Part shown: one piece after another, positions 12,560 through 26,104 of the stretch
Numbering within the stretch: the first letter of the stretch is position 1
Layout of the letters: every line of letters starts with the position of its first letter
Assembly: GCA_028023455.1 (NCBI GenBank)
Contig: JAQFVV010012400.1
Coordinates: 14,207,748-14,271,747, forward strand
Direction: 5' to 3'
Source: Epiperipatus broadwayi
Taxonomy: Eukaryota; Onychophora; Udeonychophora; Euonychophora; Peripatidae
DNA: 64,000 bases
The notes under the pieces: model-generated
The model's input: the letters and a program-made list of their open reading frames with translations, nothing else
Told to the model about the DNA's origin: nothing
Database searches by the model: none
Translations under genes and position numbers: made by a program

Positions 12560-13025
12560 GTTATAAGCTTGATTAATGAGTAGAAACTAAATGATAGTGC
12601 TTACTAAATCCATATCTCAAGACTAGTTTCAGGTGGATGTCTTTTGGATTTAAAGTATTTTTTTTATATAGTAATCATCCTTTTCTTTTTTGTATTATCA
12701 AGCTACCAGGTTAAATTCAAAAACATCTTAATGTTCTAAATCCTAGCCATCTTATTTGCATAATTATATAGATTTGATAACAGCCTAATATCTTTTTATT
12801 TTGATGCCCTGAGTTTTATAATAACTTTAGGCATCTTTATTCTTTGGCTAGAATTGATATGAAACCAAAACCATTTCCTGATTCCTGTCTATATAATGCT
12901 TCCAGTTGCAAATCATATTTATTTTATTTCAATTCTGCCATCTTTTGACAATTGAGTAATCAATAGATGATAGTGCTTTTTAAATTCTTATTTAGGTCTT
13001 ATTTATATCCTTGGTAAAATTATAA
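12560..13025 (-). repeat. Further diverged copies of the same dispersed family
   Basis: Matches to the 47.8-kb element include gactagtttc (near 12620), an aaaacatcttaatgtt segment with the following aatcctagcc (12718-12750), and gagtaatcaatagatg (12954-12970). The order suggests two or more overlapping or nested old copies. They are too decayed for firm ends. Confidence 0.45.
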
Positions 13026-14555
13026 TAGGTTATAATTACAATGAAAGTAAGATAATTAATTAAAATATAAATAAGAAAAAGATAGACTTTTCTTTTGAAA
13101 AATTATAAGAGATTTGAGAGCTAATCGGTTATTAAAAAAGATTACAATTATAAAATCTTAATTAAATTAATTGTATTAGCTTGATCAAGGTTATCCAATA
13201 TTAAGTAATCCAAGGATCACATTAGAAATATGTATATTTATATGCATCCAAATAATAAATACAGTACATATCTTAAATTTTGGAAAGTCCTATTGTTAGT
13301 TAGATTTAGCAGACATTTTTAAAATATCACAATAAAGAAACATGATGATTATGAAAGTTTTTATTAAAACAAGACAAAATAAAATAATTGTTTATAATAC
13401 AGTCTATCATTTTAGTAAGAGTTTTGCAATAGTTCAGCTTTATTTACTAAACTACTTATATTAATTTTGATGCTTATAGTTGTCAATCACGGTATCAAAA
13501 TCTCTAAAAAGGCCATATTTTGGACAGTTCTGAACTAGACTGTAATAAATTGAAATAATTCAAATATTTTCTTATATAAAATGCAAATCTACAATGAATT
13601 ATATTTTCTAGAAAAATATAATTCATGTTGAATACATGTATAAATAATGTGTATAATATAATTAAATAATTGTAAAAACTTTTAATTAAATAAATTATAT
13701 AAATTATTTGTGTTAGTATTATTTGTTTATTGCATCTTTAAATTATTCACTAACAAAAAGCAGTATTTTTTAATTTTAAGTATATGGTCTCAGAAAATAT
13801 AATTCAACTCGTGAATTTACATTTTATATAAGACAGAAATAATGGTGAAATGATTAGTTTGATTTATTAGAAATACCTATTAAGATGTGAAGACCTAACT
13901 TCAGAATGAAGAATATAAATATAAAAGCACCATTTTAAGGGAATATATTTCAAATAGAAAATTAATTTTAATGGCTTTTGGAATTTTATTGATGATAATG
14001 TAAAAATGTAAATTTTTTAATTCCTGAACTACCGTATTCAAATAGTTAGAAATCTAATATCCATTGACTTGAGTCGTAGTGTTCAATTATGGTTATCACT
14101 TAATTCTTTAAAACAGTGTTTTTCTCAATACCTTTAATTGATGCGGAATTTAATCAATTGTGCTCTTCTGTTTTACATTTCAAGTAACCTTTTAAACTTT
14201 TTACATTATTGCACAACTTGTTTTATCTTTTCTAACTATTATTATTAACATAATGGAGTCTAGTTATTTATATTGCGCAAAAATCACATATATTTTTTCC
14301 ATCTTTTCAGTGCACCCTTATCAATAATTTATTTATTTATTTTTCAGTTATTCTTTTATTTATGAGATCCTGCTCCCTCCTCCTCATCCAATTTTTATTT
14401 TACATATTCAACTAAATCTAGTTTTTCTTTGAAATCCTACAGAATTCATATCTTTTATGCTTCTTAGCATTTCTTGATCATCCCAGTGCTAACAACCAAG
14501 CTTTTTTTGCTCAATTCTTTCAAAGCAAAATCTTTATTTTAGTCCATTGCGACTC
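13026..14555. other. AT-rich noncoding DNA
   Basis: No coding segment or terminus recognised. Long A/T runs and scattered stops in every frame. Confidence 0.5.
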
Positions 14556-14559
14556 GGGT

Positions 14560-14680
14560 ATTCATTTAGATACTAGTGGAATTATTTATTAAGTTCATAT
14601 CCAGGACTATCCATATCCCAGATTAGTTTCTGGTTTATAACTTTTGTGGACTTGGATCTAATATCTTCTAAATCTTTTTC
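14560..14680 (-). repeat. Old copy of the dispersed SINE-like family
   Basis: The segment cccagattagtttctgg and the following tggacttggatctaat match the cccagactagtttctg and ccttggatctgag segments of the 47.8-kb element in the same order. It is heavily diverged. Confidence 0.4.
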
Positions 14681-14898
14681 ATTCTTATACTTTTTTTTTA
14701 CTATTAACCCAAGTCTATTGCTTGAATATTTGCATAGTATGTTTTCTTCAATTTTATAACAACTGTAGGAATATTTTTTGGTTGAGATTGATATATCTTC
14801 CCACCTACTCGATGCTTTTTTGAAGCAAACTGTTTATTCAGATAGTTCTAACTGAAAGATAAAGGAGTGTACAATTACTATAAAACCAAGGGACAATA

Positions 14899-14924
14899 AT
14901 GTGTGTGTGTGTATATATATATAA
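14899..14924. repeat. Microsatellite (TG)n/(TA)n
   Basis: A run of gt dinucleotides passes directly into a run of ta dinucleotides, just left of a fold-back element. Confidence 0.9.
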
Positions 14925-14965
14925 TGTTATATGAAATCTACATAGTGTATTTTAAATAATTAAAA

Positions 14966-15210
14966 TACCCTCTAGCTGCCATGTTCAATAATTTTTACAG
15001 CAAGAAAATAGTCTGTGGACTACTACTTATCATATTTTAGATTTTTTTATTGAGAGTTATCTAGAATAATAATAATCGGAGAGCAAACTTAGATCAGCCT
15101 ATATATTTTAATATAAATTGATTTAGAATTTACATTAAAATACAATAAATGGTCCACACCCCATTTTCTTGCTGTAAAAAATTATTGGACATGCAGTTAA
15201 AGGGTAGTTC
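14966..15210. mobile_element. Fold-back element (inverted repeat), MITE-like
   Basis: The left arm at 14966-15020 and the right arm at 15151-15208 are reverse complements over about 55 bases with some mismatches. The most conserved core is tttacagcaagaaaat on the left against its complement on the right. Weaker pairing extends both outward and toward the centre. No ORF. It resembles a non-autonomous DNA transposon, but no target duplication could be fixed. Confidence 0.7.
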
Positions 15211-17760
15211 ACAATAACATTATATTTATTCAATATTAAAATATTATTTAACATTACATGTGTATATATATAATGAATTGTTTTAAAATACTATAACTAT
15301 ACAAGCAAGTAGGCTAATAGATTTATAGTATATAAAAAAAGGATAAAAGATGCATTATGTCCAAAAGATCCAGAATTAAGTCAAAGTTCCTCATTGTAAA
15401 AGATAGTAAGACTGCATTGGAAATGGATTTAATAAGCACTACTGACTAATATCTATTGATTACACAAGCTTATAGTAGTTGAAGGCAGCATTGGAGTAAA
15501 ATAAATTTGTTTGCTTCTGAAAAATATTGTCAAAGCTACAGCATTTCATGTTTTCAGGTTATTGTCTTTTATAGCCTAAAATGGTTTTTATAGAATTTTT
15601 TAATCTTTCTTGAATAATTTTTGTCAAATTTTTATTTTATCACTCTATAAATATTTGCATTTAATATTTTTTTATCTGATAAACATTACATGTTTTTGAT
15701 TGCAACTTATCAAAGATTGTTTCAAAAATAAACAGCATCACCTGCAAATCTAAATGGATCTAGGTTAAAATAATTTAATTTTTTATATAAATTGTTGTGG
15801 TATACTTAGTAACTTTAAAATATAAAAACAAAAATAAGTAAATATTTTTTCTAGTATTTATCACAGATGTATCTATGTATATAAAGTTCTCTACTCAAAA
15901 GCAGTTACGAGTAATTAGATATTAACATTATACAACCAAATGATAATAACACTTAATCATCTTTAGCTATTGCTAGCTATCCCTTAATATAATTTATTAT
16001 AGCATCTCAAATTTGAAACTGTATTTTAAAATAAGGCGAGTTGTTTTTTGTTTGTTTGTTTAATTTTATATGTTATTGTTTATAATAATAATCAGGAAAT
16101 AATAATGAATTCTTCTTTTCCAATTTTGATGTTATTATTTATATCAATACTTACATTAATTAATAAATTCTTTTTTTTATTATTTCATAGTAGAAATTAA
16201 TAATTGCCTATATTAGGAAGTAAATGTGGAATTGATTCCACATTAATGAATAAATAGCAAGGAATACAATTTTTAAAATGTATTGTTATGTTAGTTATAA
16301 GATTAACAACTACATTTTCAGCAACAATCTCTGTTTAAATACACATTTATCTGCACAGAAATTCATGTAGATTCTTAGCTGAATGAAATAAATTTAAAAA
16401 AAGTTAGATTAATTCTAACTCGGTCTTCAATGTGATTTATAAGTGTCAAATTTTTTGGACTTACAACTTTGATACTATCCTCTTTCATTTAAATATATTA
16501 ATGATTATACGATACTAATCACATCTTATTTTGAATATCTTGAAATTTTTAAACACATATCTAAAATAATAATAATAATCTTTGATTTTTTTTTTTTGTA
16601 TATTATTTAGGAAAATTGTGTGCAATAAAAATTGTTGATATTTTGAATGTAGTGTTAGATAAACCATATTAAATAACTTAGTTGGCACTTTTACCAAGAT
16701 AATATATTAATTTTGGATTTGACTTTTAATATTTATATAACCTTTAAAATAAAAAGTATCCTTATAAGATTTTTTTTTAATTTTATGTGAACAATAAAAG
16801 ATTATTGGTACCATAGGAGTTTAAAATTCATATGAGTTAATTTATTCAATTATGCTAATATTTTGTTTTAATTTCAAAAATTATTTTAAAAGAAAGTTTC
16901 TTAAATTTAATTTTCAAATATATTGTGTAATTCTTTTTTTTTAAAAAAAACATATTAGATTTTTTAAAAATATAATAACTCTCCATTTTTTAAAAAAAAA
17001 ACGCATATTTGAATTAATAAGTTTTAATTAACAATTGTTTTAATTTTTTTTCTTAAAACTAGCAATCTAAAGTAAAAAAAAATTGATACATTCAGAATTT
17101 ACTTCTGATATATAAATATATTATACTTGTAATACAAACAAACAATATTTCAGAACTTTAATTTGTTGACTGAAGTTCTATTGCTGTTACCTCCTCATGG
17201 CAAGTTCCCATGCATCCCTGGAATCACATGTTCATCTCCATGATGTTCTTGATTGAGTATCTTTGGTAGAGAATGACCAAATATTTATCTTGACAAATCT
17301 AGAATCCTCGGAGCATTGATGTTCACTGCCTATAGTCCTCACTGGGAATAATGGAAGAGGACCATTTGTCCAAAAAGATCATTTTTTTATTATTTTTGTT
17401 TTTGATTACAAAAAATATTCTTAGCATTTCACTATCATTTGTCTTGTGATTTATTTTAAATTATTTTTTTTTTATAATACTGTAATCTATAAATCAAGAG
17501 TTAAGTAAAACATTATACTGTACATCATATTTGTTTGTTAGATATGACAAAAAAAAGTTTAGATATTTTTAAAAAATGAAGATTTTTTTGTGATTTTTAA
17601 CTTCACGAGAATTATTTATTAAATAATTTTAAATCTTTAATAAATTGTAAAGTTATATTTTATCCATTTTTTAAAAAAAAAAAATGTTTTAAGATCAATA
17701 TTTTTTTATAAAATTGCCTTAATTACTTTTTAAAACAATTTATTGTAAATATTTTATATA
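15211..17760. other. AT-rich noncoding DNA with one SINE tail and one complex patch
   Basis: Mostly low-complexity A/T sequence. Near 15445-15480 is ctattgattacacaagctta, which matches the tail of the SINE family seen at 31.8 and 59.4 kb. At 17160-17390 there is a more complex, G+C-richer patch that I do not recognise. No gene seen. Confidence 0.5.
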
Positions 17761-17767
17761 GGATATA

Positions 17768-17890
17768 TGAGCACAGACTTTCACATGACCCATCATTCTC
17801 CACTCTATCTCGTAATACTGATACACTTGAACACATATATGTCGAAAAGATAAATAATCACCAATATACATATTTCATACTAAAACAGCA
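17768..17890. repeat. Dispersed repeat shared with 26105-26300
   Basis: It shares in the same order cagactttca, ctccactctatct, gatacac, acatatatgtcgaaaagata and a downstream atcaccaatatacatattt with the copy at 26.1 kb. These are two diverged members of one interspersed family. The family name is not known to me. Confidence 0.65.
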
Positions 17891-18178
17891 ATATTTTAAT
17901 AAATTGAAAATTAATTCATTTAAAATGATCCAATTAAAAATTTTTGATTTCTTTATTATTTTTTAAATGCTTTAATAAAAGTACCGTATTAATCTTGCTA
18001 TTGGTATTTTAGAAATTTTTTTAACGTGAAAAAAATTATGAAGTGTTTTCATATTTTCATAACTAGTTTTTTATTTTAGCTTGAATTGCAATTTACTTAA
18101 ACATTTTTTATTGTACATTTTTAAAGATAATAAAAAATATAATAAATAATGTACTGTATATCAATTTTTTTTTTCCTC

Positions 18179-18272
18179 ATGTGTCATAGCTAAGCCGGGA
18201 AGCGAACCCGCTAACCCGGGACAACTGCTTGTAAAGCAGCTGTCACTGACCTCTCGACCACCAATGCTTGAC
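18179..18272 (-). other. tRNA-like sequence, probably SINE head or dead tRNA gene
   Basis: On the minus strand it has a near-consensus A box (tggtcgagagg), an anticodon-arm-like stem-loop (gctgctttacaagcagt) and a B box (ggttcgcttcc) with a mostly paired T arm. It is far richer in G+C than its surroundings. The expected acceptor stem does not pair (5' gcattgg against 3' cttagct), so a functional tRNA is unlikely. A tRNA-derived SINE head is the more likely reading. The loop would expose TAC if read as a tRNA. Confidence 0.6.
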
Positions 18273-18351
18273 TGATTGTATATCAATTTTAAAATAAATT
18301 TTAAGCAAAAACACAAATAAATTATCTTGAGAGAAGGAAAATTCTATAATG

Positions 18352-18687
18352 AATAATATTTCTGTAGAATAATTTTCATTACATCACTCTCATGTATGAA
18401 AGGATTGGTTTCTATCCATTTTTAACACCTTGTGGAGAGATGTAATCATAGACATGTGGTCAAAGATGTGTAAAAGATCTATGTGAACTGGCACTCATCA
18501 GTTGGCCCAGACCACAATTTCTTATTGTGGTCTGTGTCAACTGATGAGTGCTGCTTCATTGCAAAATGTGCATCTTGGGGATTTTCATATGATTACATCC
18601 CTCCCCAAGGTGTTAAAAGTGGATAGAAATCAGTCTCTACATTGTGTGATAGTGGTGTAGTGAAAATTACACTACAGAAATATTATT
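18352..18687. mobile_element. 336-bp fold-back element (palindromic MITE)
   Basis: The outer ends aataatatttctgtag (18352-18367) and ctacagaaatattatt (18672-18687) are exact reverse complements. The arms continue inward for about 165 bases each with scattered mismatches, meeting at a perfect hairpin around ccacaatttcttattgtgg (18517-18535). Sequence inside the arms (actcatcagttggcccaga) also resembles the dispersed repeat at 26.27 kb. There is no coding capacity, and its transcript would be able to fold almost end to end. Confidence 0.85.
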
Positions 18688-19430
18688 AGATCATTTCTAG
18701 TCTAATGAATGATTAATAAAAATTATTAAGAAAAATTCTTTTTTTCATTTGACAACTGCTCTCTTTCTTAATTTATTATTTTAATTTTGATATAAAAAAA
18801 TGGCATATTTTCTAGAGTCATTTTGATCAACTTGTAACCAGCATTCATATATATATTTGAAGATTATTATGTTTATAAATATTATTATATATTTTCAGAC
18901 CTATATATTTAGATAGCTATCTTTTATTTGTGATGTTGTTAAAGTAATAGAATTTATATTTGTATTATGATCTGAAATTGGTTAGATCCTGACCTTACTA
19001 AGCTTACCATTAATGTAACTTTTATCCCTAAAAAATATCAGTGATTAATTTTCTACCTGTGTAAGTTCTTGGAGAATAAATGAAAATGAATTCAATTTTT
19101 TTATCTGATTGATAAATTATATTGTTGTAAGAAGGCTTTACTTGCAAGTTAGTTAAAATAAGTAGAAAATTTTACTTGTAAAGGATTTTTTTTATTGTAA
19201 TACCTGCATCTGAAGATTATGACTTTTAAAATATTGTTATATATTCTTTGGACTAAAAATTTAATACCTCTTGTTTGTTTACACAGTTTTTAAAGCTAAT
19301 AGAACTTTTTAAAAATATTTGTTGGAGTTGATTTTACTATAGTAAAAATAAAAATGAAACTTTAATTGAAATTTCTGAAATTAAGCAAAGAAGAAAAAAA
19401 ACAAGCACTAAATAATCTACTATACTGTTT
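18688..19430. other. AT-rich noncoding DNA
   Basis: Nothing recognised apart from simple A/T runs. Confidence 0.5.
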
Positions 19431-19431
19431 G

Positions 19432-19620
19432 CCTGAAGGTTTGCTATGATGGTTAGAGCATTGCCTTAAAATTCAATATTCAAGAATCTAAAGATATAAA
19501 TTTGATTCATGTGCTAGCATAGTCACTGGTCAGGCCATCAACACCCGAAACATTGTGTAATCTACTAACTTGTGTGGTTTTACCAGCAGTTGCTTGTATC
19601 TGGAAAAGTTTAAATAAAGT
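19432..19620 (+). repeat. tRNA-derived SINE
   Basis: The head has an A-box-like tggttagagca (19450-19460) and a B-box-like aatttgattc (19499-19508) at roughly tRNA spacing. A non-tRNA body containing aggccatcaacacccgaaac and an A/T-rich end follow. It is a typical pol III retroposon layout. No flanking target duplication was identified. Confidence 0.6.
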
Positions 19621-19799
19621 TTAAAATTTTCTAGACATTTAAGGATAGATAATAGAAATAATCCAACCTATCAAATCTGCTATACATTTTACAACAGTAA
19701 AGAGTGGAGGAGTGGGGTGTAATATATTGGATTCTTACTAAAATGTTCTCACTTTAATAATAAATGTTGAATTTCAGAACATATTGTATATATATATAT

Positions 19800-22420
19800 T
19801 GTAACCCTCTCTTAGAATGCTGGAATCATATACAAATCTGGCCGCATGTTTCATGGCACCAAATCCGCTCTTTATAACCTACACTACCCGAATCATCAAG
19901 AATATATGCCTAAAAGAAATGTTAAACTAAAGAGATGATTTCTTTATTGAACTAAGCTAGCATGAAACTATACATCTAAAGAAGATTACAAGGTGATTAA
20001 TGAAGATAAGAACTTCTGGTCGAACTAGCTTTAAAATCCACAAACAAACAAAATGTTATGAAATAAATTTAATATTCATCAAACCAATAAATAAATAATA
20101 ATTAGATCAATGGAATGAATATGAAATTAAAATTATAAATTAAGTAATAAATAGATTAGGATATAGGTGACTAAATGGATGATGAGAATAAGTAATGATT
20201 AAATAATAAAATGAAATGGGTCTGAGAATGAAGAGAAAAGAATGAAGATGTATGAGAATAATGAATGATTAAGATGATGATAGAATAAGAGTTAATGAAT
20301 GATTAAGATGATAATAGAATAGAAGTTAACGAATGAATAATCAATTATGATAATGAAATAAGGTCAAATGAGAATGAATAAATAAAAGAACGATCAAAAC
20401 GAAATTGGAGAACAATGTTGATGATGGAGACTGAGATCTTAAACTATAAACTAATATTGTATTAAATGATAATAAGATAAACTAAATAAAATAGGGATTC
20501 CAAGCTTGACAAAACCAGAATATTCATCATAAAGTCAAAACAAGCTATACATTTTAAGACAAAAGAAGCAATTTACACCTTAAAGTTTGGTTGACTTTTT
20601 TAAAACAGTGAATATAACATAACTCAAATCCAACTACAATAAATAACTATAGATATAAAATTTACCATAAATTCAAATTCTACATTGCAGATTAATAACT
20701 TATTCTTCTCAGGGTTTAAACAACTTAAATATTGTTATACAAGATATACTTGGGTCAGTGAGAGGGATTTTGCCACTACCCAAATATAATGCACAAAACA
20801 GCTCTTAATACAAAATCGAATTAACAAACAATATTTAGCAATTCCAAAGAAACTTTATAAACTCCATAACTATTATAAACTTTAAGCTTCAAGAAATATG
20901 AATAACTTTTTAATAACTAAACACAATAACTTACCAACTTCCTTTTCTCAAATAATTATGAACAATGTGATCAAGATTGGTGAATGATAGATCTGCGGGT
21001 TCAAATAAACTGATTAAATCAATATTAAGTGTTTATCTTTTAGTATACCACTTAAAATAAAATGCAATCTAGGTTAATAGTATTTTGATTATTAAGTGAT
21101 GATGCCTTAGGTGTACTCATAAATTATAGGGCTTAACAAAATTATTCTGGTATATTAACACATAGTTAAATATACTATATTGATTGATGATGATTTCAAT
21201 ATAATCAGATGATACGTCGACAGCAATAACAATAATAATGGGTATGGTGATTAGCAATAAGATTATAGACAACTAAATAAAATTTTACAACAAGATTTAT
21301 TTACACTATTTACAAATTTATTTCAGACACATTGCATGAAATAAGACAGAGACATATAAAATCAGGTATGGAAAATAATTTGTATCCCATTGACTACACA
21401 CATAGTATATAAGATAAACTAGTACAGTGATATTCATATTATCACTATCATTATTGGCTATGTTTCTATTATTATATCTTATAGAATAGGAAGGTTAAAC
21501 TCCATTTAAACTAAATTAGCACTCAAATTATAAAACAAAAGTGTATTTAAGTCTTTGGGATATGTGCAAATTTTAAATCTAAAACTCAAAGTTATAAATT
21601 AGTGTATTATACTATAGCTATTTTATTTATTAGAATATGATAAGGACAATTATCATATTCAGCACAATTAACAATTATTATTATTTACTATGAAGAGATT
21701 TATTGTATTAATGTGGGGACAGACATCAGAAGTCAAATGCACACATGACACCAAAACATTGCCTATGTCCACAACTTAATCATTCTAATAGTTAACCTAT
21801 CTTACCGATCCATCGGCAAATCACTGCTTGATGAAAATAAATCAACATTGTACAGGTGCATCACCTGCTCTGCCATACAGAAGTTTTACAATCACTAATA
21901 AGTTTGGGTTGGTTTGTTTATAAACTGATGAAGGTCCTACAACATCCTAAAGACTATTCCAATTAGGCAAACACTATAGATAAACCAGTGTCCCTGAATC
22001 TAACTTTATCTTATCCTTGCTATTTAATTTTAAAATACTAAAACTTCACCATACACGGTGGAAAACTAACTACATAACCTCATGAGGGATCAAACAATAA
22101 AGGGAGGCTCTACAAAACAACATGATAGTTGTACAATAATATGGCCAATTCTAATACCTTTTCATAGGTACCAATGTGTGGACACTGTCTCATCACAGGG
22201 AAATAGAATATGGACCATGGATACAATCCTCTCTTGAGATTAACTATGCTAACTAAGCACTAACTATTGATCAGCCTCGACAATATCATCCTCTCACGGA
22301 ATCAGCAATGGGAGAATTCTCCATCTGCCCATGCACAATATCAATGATACTATATTTGATGCCATTATATGTGGCACATACTTATCAGCTGAAAGCTGTC
22401 ACGAATCCTTATCAATACAA
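19800..22420. other. Complex noncoding region, possible decayed interspersed elements
   Basis: The sequence is less monotonous than the neighbours (for example 19800-19920 and 21700-22400), but there is no ORF or recognisable motif. A purine-rich stretch lies at 20150-20410. I cannot name an element here. Confidence 0.4.
20263..20333. repeat. Two-copy 35-bp tandem repeat in purine-rich tract
   Basis: A unit beginning gaatgattaagatga and including atagaata repeats twice head to tail, within a 250-base purine-rich strand (20150-20410) of ga, aat and gat motifs. Confidence 0.75.
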
Positions 22421-25400
22421 TAGCAAGATAAAATAATTCTAACAATAAAAGTGGAAACATAAATATTCCATTTCACAATGCAGAAACTATTAGTGTATTA
22501 AACAAACCAACATGTAAGTCAAATGTCCATTAACTATTTTTAAAAATAATAATACTTTTATTATAACAATACTCGTAGACAATGGAGATTAGCCTACATT
22601 TTATATTTAAAGTGGACATGTTAATTCATAGGCAGAATTTAATAAATAACGAATATTTCATATAATAAAACATTTGTGTCGGTACACTATATCTTTGACA
22701 AATTTCATCTGTTTGTATACCCTTCAATAAAACATTAAAACCTGTTTTAAAAGTGCGAGAGATGAATATATATCTCTCTAGATAAATGATATTTAATATT
22801 ATATTCTCCCACAGCTGGGAAAATAACACACAACAAAAATATATATATAATAAATGTATGTATCTTTATATATCTATTTGTCTTTAACTAAATATATTTT
22901 CATACCACAATAAAATAAAATTCTCTGAATAACACATTACAAACAGTATATTACAATAATAAACCTAAGCAGTAAAAAAAAAAAAATGAACATTTTCTCC
23001 CATTATATTTTATCCTCCTTAGTTCAAAGTTTGTTCCATCTTTATGAGCTGAATGATAAGGAAACTGATATCATGAGCAAACATTCATAAGTAACTCATA
23101 TATATATTATGATTATTATATTCAATGCCAGCATAATCAAATAAAATTCAAACACTCCCAAAAATCGTGTAGCACAATTAAAAATATAATGTTTATCTAT
23201 ACTTTCTGTAGATAATTTTCCTTAAAATGAATTTATAGGTTTATTATAATTAACAAGATCAACTTTTTAAAATCATTTATTGATTTATTTATTTTGTTTT
23301 TCCATCCGCGGTAATATCTGTAATAGTTTTAAAACGATCTTGGCCCTTTTAAAACATTTTAAAATATTATTAATTCGCATGTTACACAATAAAGATTAAG
23401 AAGTAAATATTTATTTATTCATTTCTATCAGCAAATTAATATGTGTTTAATAATATTAAGAATTTATTCAATCATTAGCAATTATAAATAAGATATCCTT
23501 GGACATTTTAACACTGTAATTTTTCCATTTTCAATAATCAAGCAAAATCGCACTGAAACAAAACTCGCAGATGATTTTTCTTCTTTAATAAGAATAAGAA
23601 ATTAAATTCACGCATTTTTCTTTTTAAATTGATTAAACTTTATACGACTTAAAAATGACTTTTTAGTTTATTTACTTTATATTTTCACACTTTTCTTCAA
23701 AATTATTTCTAATTATATTTTATGAAGATTATAATTTATAAGCAAATGTATTTTTTTCTTTATTACAAGGAGCATGAAAACAAAACATTTTCTTCTTTTT
23801 CCTTTCAATCTAAATAATTTACGCGTCATTTTTAAATATGAAAATTGGCTAATATGAATGAAATAAAAGTAATTGCTTACACTTTCTGGATTTGTTCATA
23901 GCTTGAAGTAGTATTTGTTGAGGCAAATAATTATTCATATGGCTGTCATTTTCTTTTCTCCAGTATGCATCTCAGGAATTATAAAATCGATGGAAAATAG
24001 TGATGAAAGAATACAAGGTTTAAGGCTTCTTACTCCATATTTTTAAATACACATTATCCTGTAATCTTATTCAATTCAATAAGGTTGTTACTTTTCAGCT
24101 TTTTCTTTTTTTTTACTTTATTTTATAGGTGTAGATCTTGAAGTCCTGTTTATTCTGATTTTCTTTCTTAATAGCCCTCCCTACAAACTCTGTTAAATTA
24201 TTTATACCTTGTATTACATTGCATTATGGTACTAAATGGACCAATAACTGAACAGTGTGAATAAATTAATATTTCTCTCTCTAGTGATAACTAATTAGAC
24301 TGTTTCATATCAATTTAAATTGCAATACAATATATTTGAAGATTGTTTACAAAATTTAGAAGAATTATAAATTGTTTTCTTTCTTTTAATTATTGTTTAA
24401 TAATAATACTAATAAAGTGCTAAATATTTTCATACTTCCAAATTGGTTTAATACTATTAACATATTATTTTAAATATGACTACCACTAGACCTTATGATA
24501 AAAATGTTTATGAAATTCATATCCACTCTATCAGATTTTCTAGTGTGTCTCAAACAGTCCAAGTCTTCATCACTCTCAGGATATTTATTGGTGAGCTTTT
24601 ACTTAATTGGAAAATTATCATCCAACAAGCATTTCAACCTATTACTGATTTTATACACTGATTTTTCAATATATTATAAATTATTATTAATTAAAATTTA
24701 AAATTTTACATACTAGATCACTTGAATAAAGCTTAATGTAATTGAGCCAAACCATATGGTTTCAATATATATTTATTAGATAATAAAATTAATTATTATA
24801 ATATTACTATTCACTACTTATGTTTAATAGAGTTGGGGACTAATCATTATTCTGAAATCCTTAGTTCTTTCGTTTGTTTGAATTAAAAAGTTGTACAAAT
24901 TTTTAAAACATCACCAAATTATTATAGTCATAAAAAAGAGAAAATGCATAAAAGATATTTTGATTTTTTTATTATTTTAAAACAATTGTTATTAAGGGGA
25001 AATTAAATTTTAATTGATTACTTACATTTGCTTGTGGTATTTCTCATGCAGTTTATTACTGCATTAAATAAACAAAATTAATTATAATATTTTAGCAAAT
25101 TAAAAATTATTACGTAATGACAAAAAATATATATATAGTGAAGCTGCAAATTATTCTATATTTTGTTCCAAGTCTCCCTTGCTAAGCTTGTAATAGTTCT
25201 CATTTTGTTGATAAACTGATGATAATAGAAAGTGTATTGTTTATTGAACTACAAGTATGTAGTACTTTTCAACAAGTACATATATATAAATACAGATACT
25301 TTTTAATGTGTATAATATGCATATATAAATTAAAATTAGTATTAACAAAAGTTTTTTAAAATAGTAATGATATAATACATATATTTTACTGAGTGTGTGC

Positions 25401-26100
25401 TCAGCCATCTGTTTTATGAAAAAGTAAGAAAAAAATTTTTTTCTTTATATAAAGTAAATAACAAAATGTCTGATTTTCATCAAAATTAAATATGTTGTGG
25501 GTGATATCTTTTTATTTCATATAACTTTTTTCTCCTAAACTCTTTATCAAGAATTTATGACCTTTCTAACTGTTTTAATGTATTTATATCAGTATTAACT
25601 TTAAATAGGTTCTAAAATTTTGTAAAAGTTGGAACATTACTCTTTGAAAATATTTTATTATGTGAAATACTGCATCAAATTTAGAAAGAATAATAAAAAA
25701 AGAATAAAATATATGCTCTTTTTGCACAAACTAAAGAAAAATTATTAATAATCATGATTGTTTTTTGTACTCAGAGATGAAAAACTAGTATTTCCCGTAC
25801 ATATATAAAATCAGTGCTCAGTTTATATTAAAATAGCAACTCTTCAAACTTTAATGGACAGACTTCAATCTTCTCCACCCTTCAATTCCTCCATATTATT
25901 GAAAATCTGACGATGGAATGCTCAAAGCCCTTGATGATGCTAATATTGTTGTAATACCCATATTGACTTTAAGTCATTCTGATTCCTCGTATAGGTTTTT
26001 AATATGTTCATTTAGATGTACAGAACAGGAATGGGCAGAATTCAGGTTGATTCTAATAGTTGAATATAAGTTTAATGTATATACTGAACTTTATATGTAA
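22421..26100. other. AT-rich noncoding DNA
   Basis: No exon, terminus or conserved motif seen. Two overlapping short frames near 24476-24701 have no coding character. Confidence 0.5.
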
Positions 26101-26104
26101 TTAG

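Noticed and set aside
18179-18272. Calling a functional tRNA-Val (TAC) on the minus strand
   Set aside because: The acceptor stem does not pair and one T-stem base pair is lost, so it is reported only as tRNA-like.
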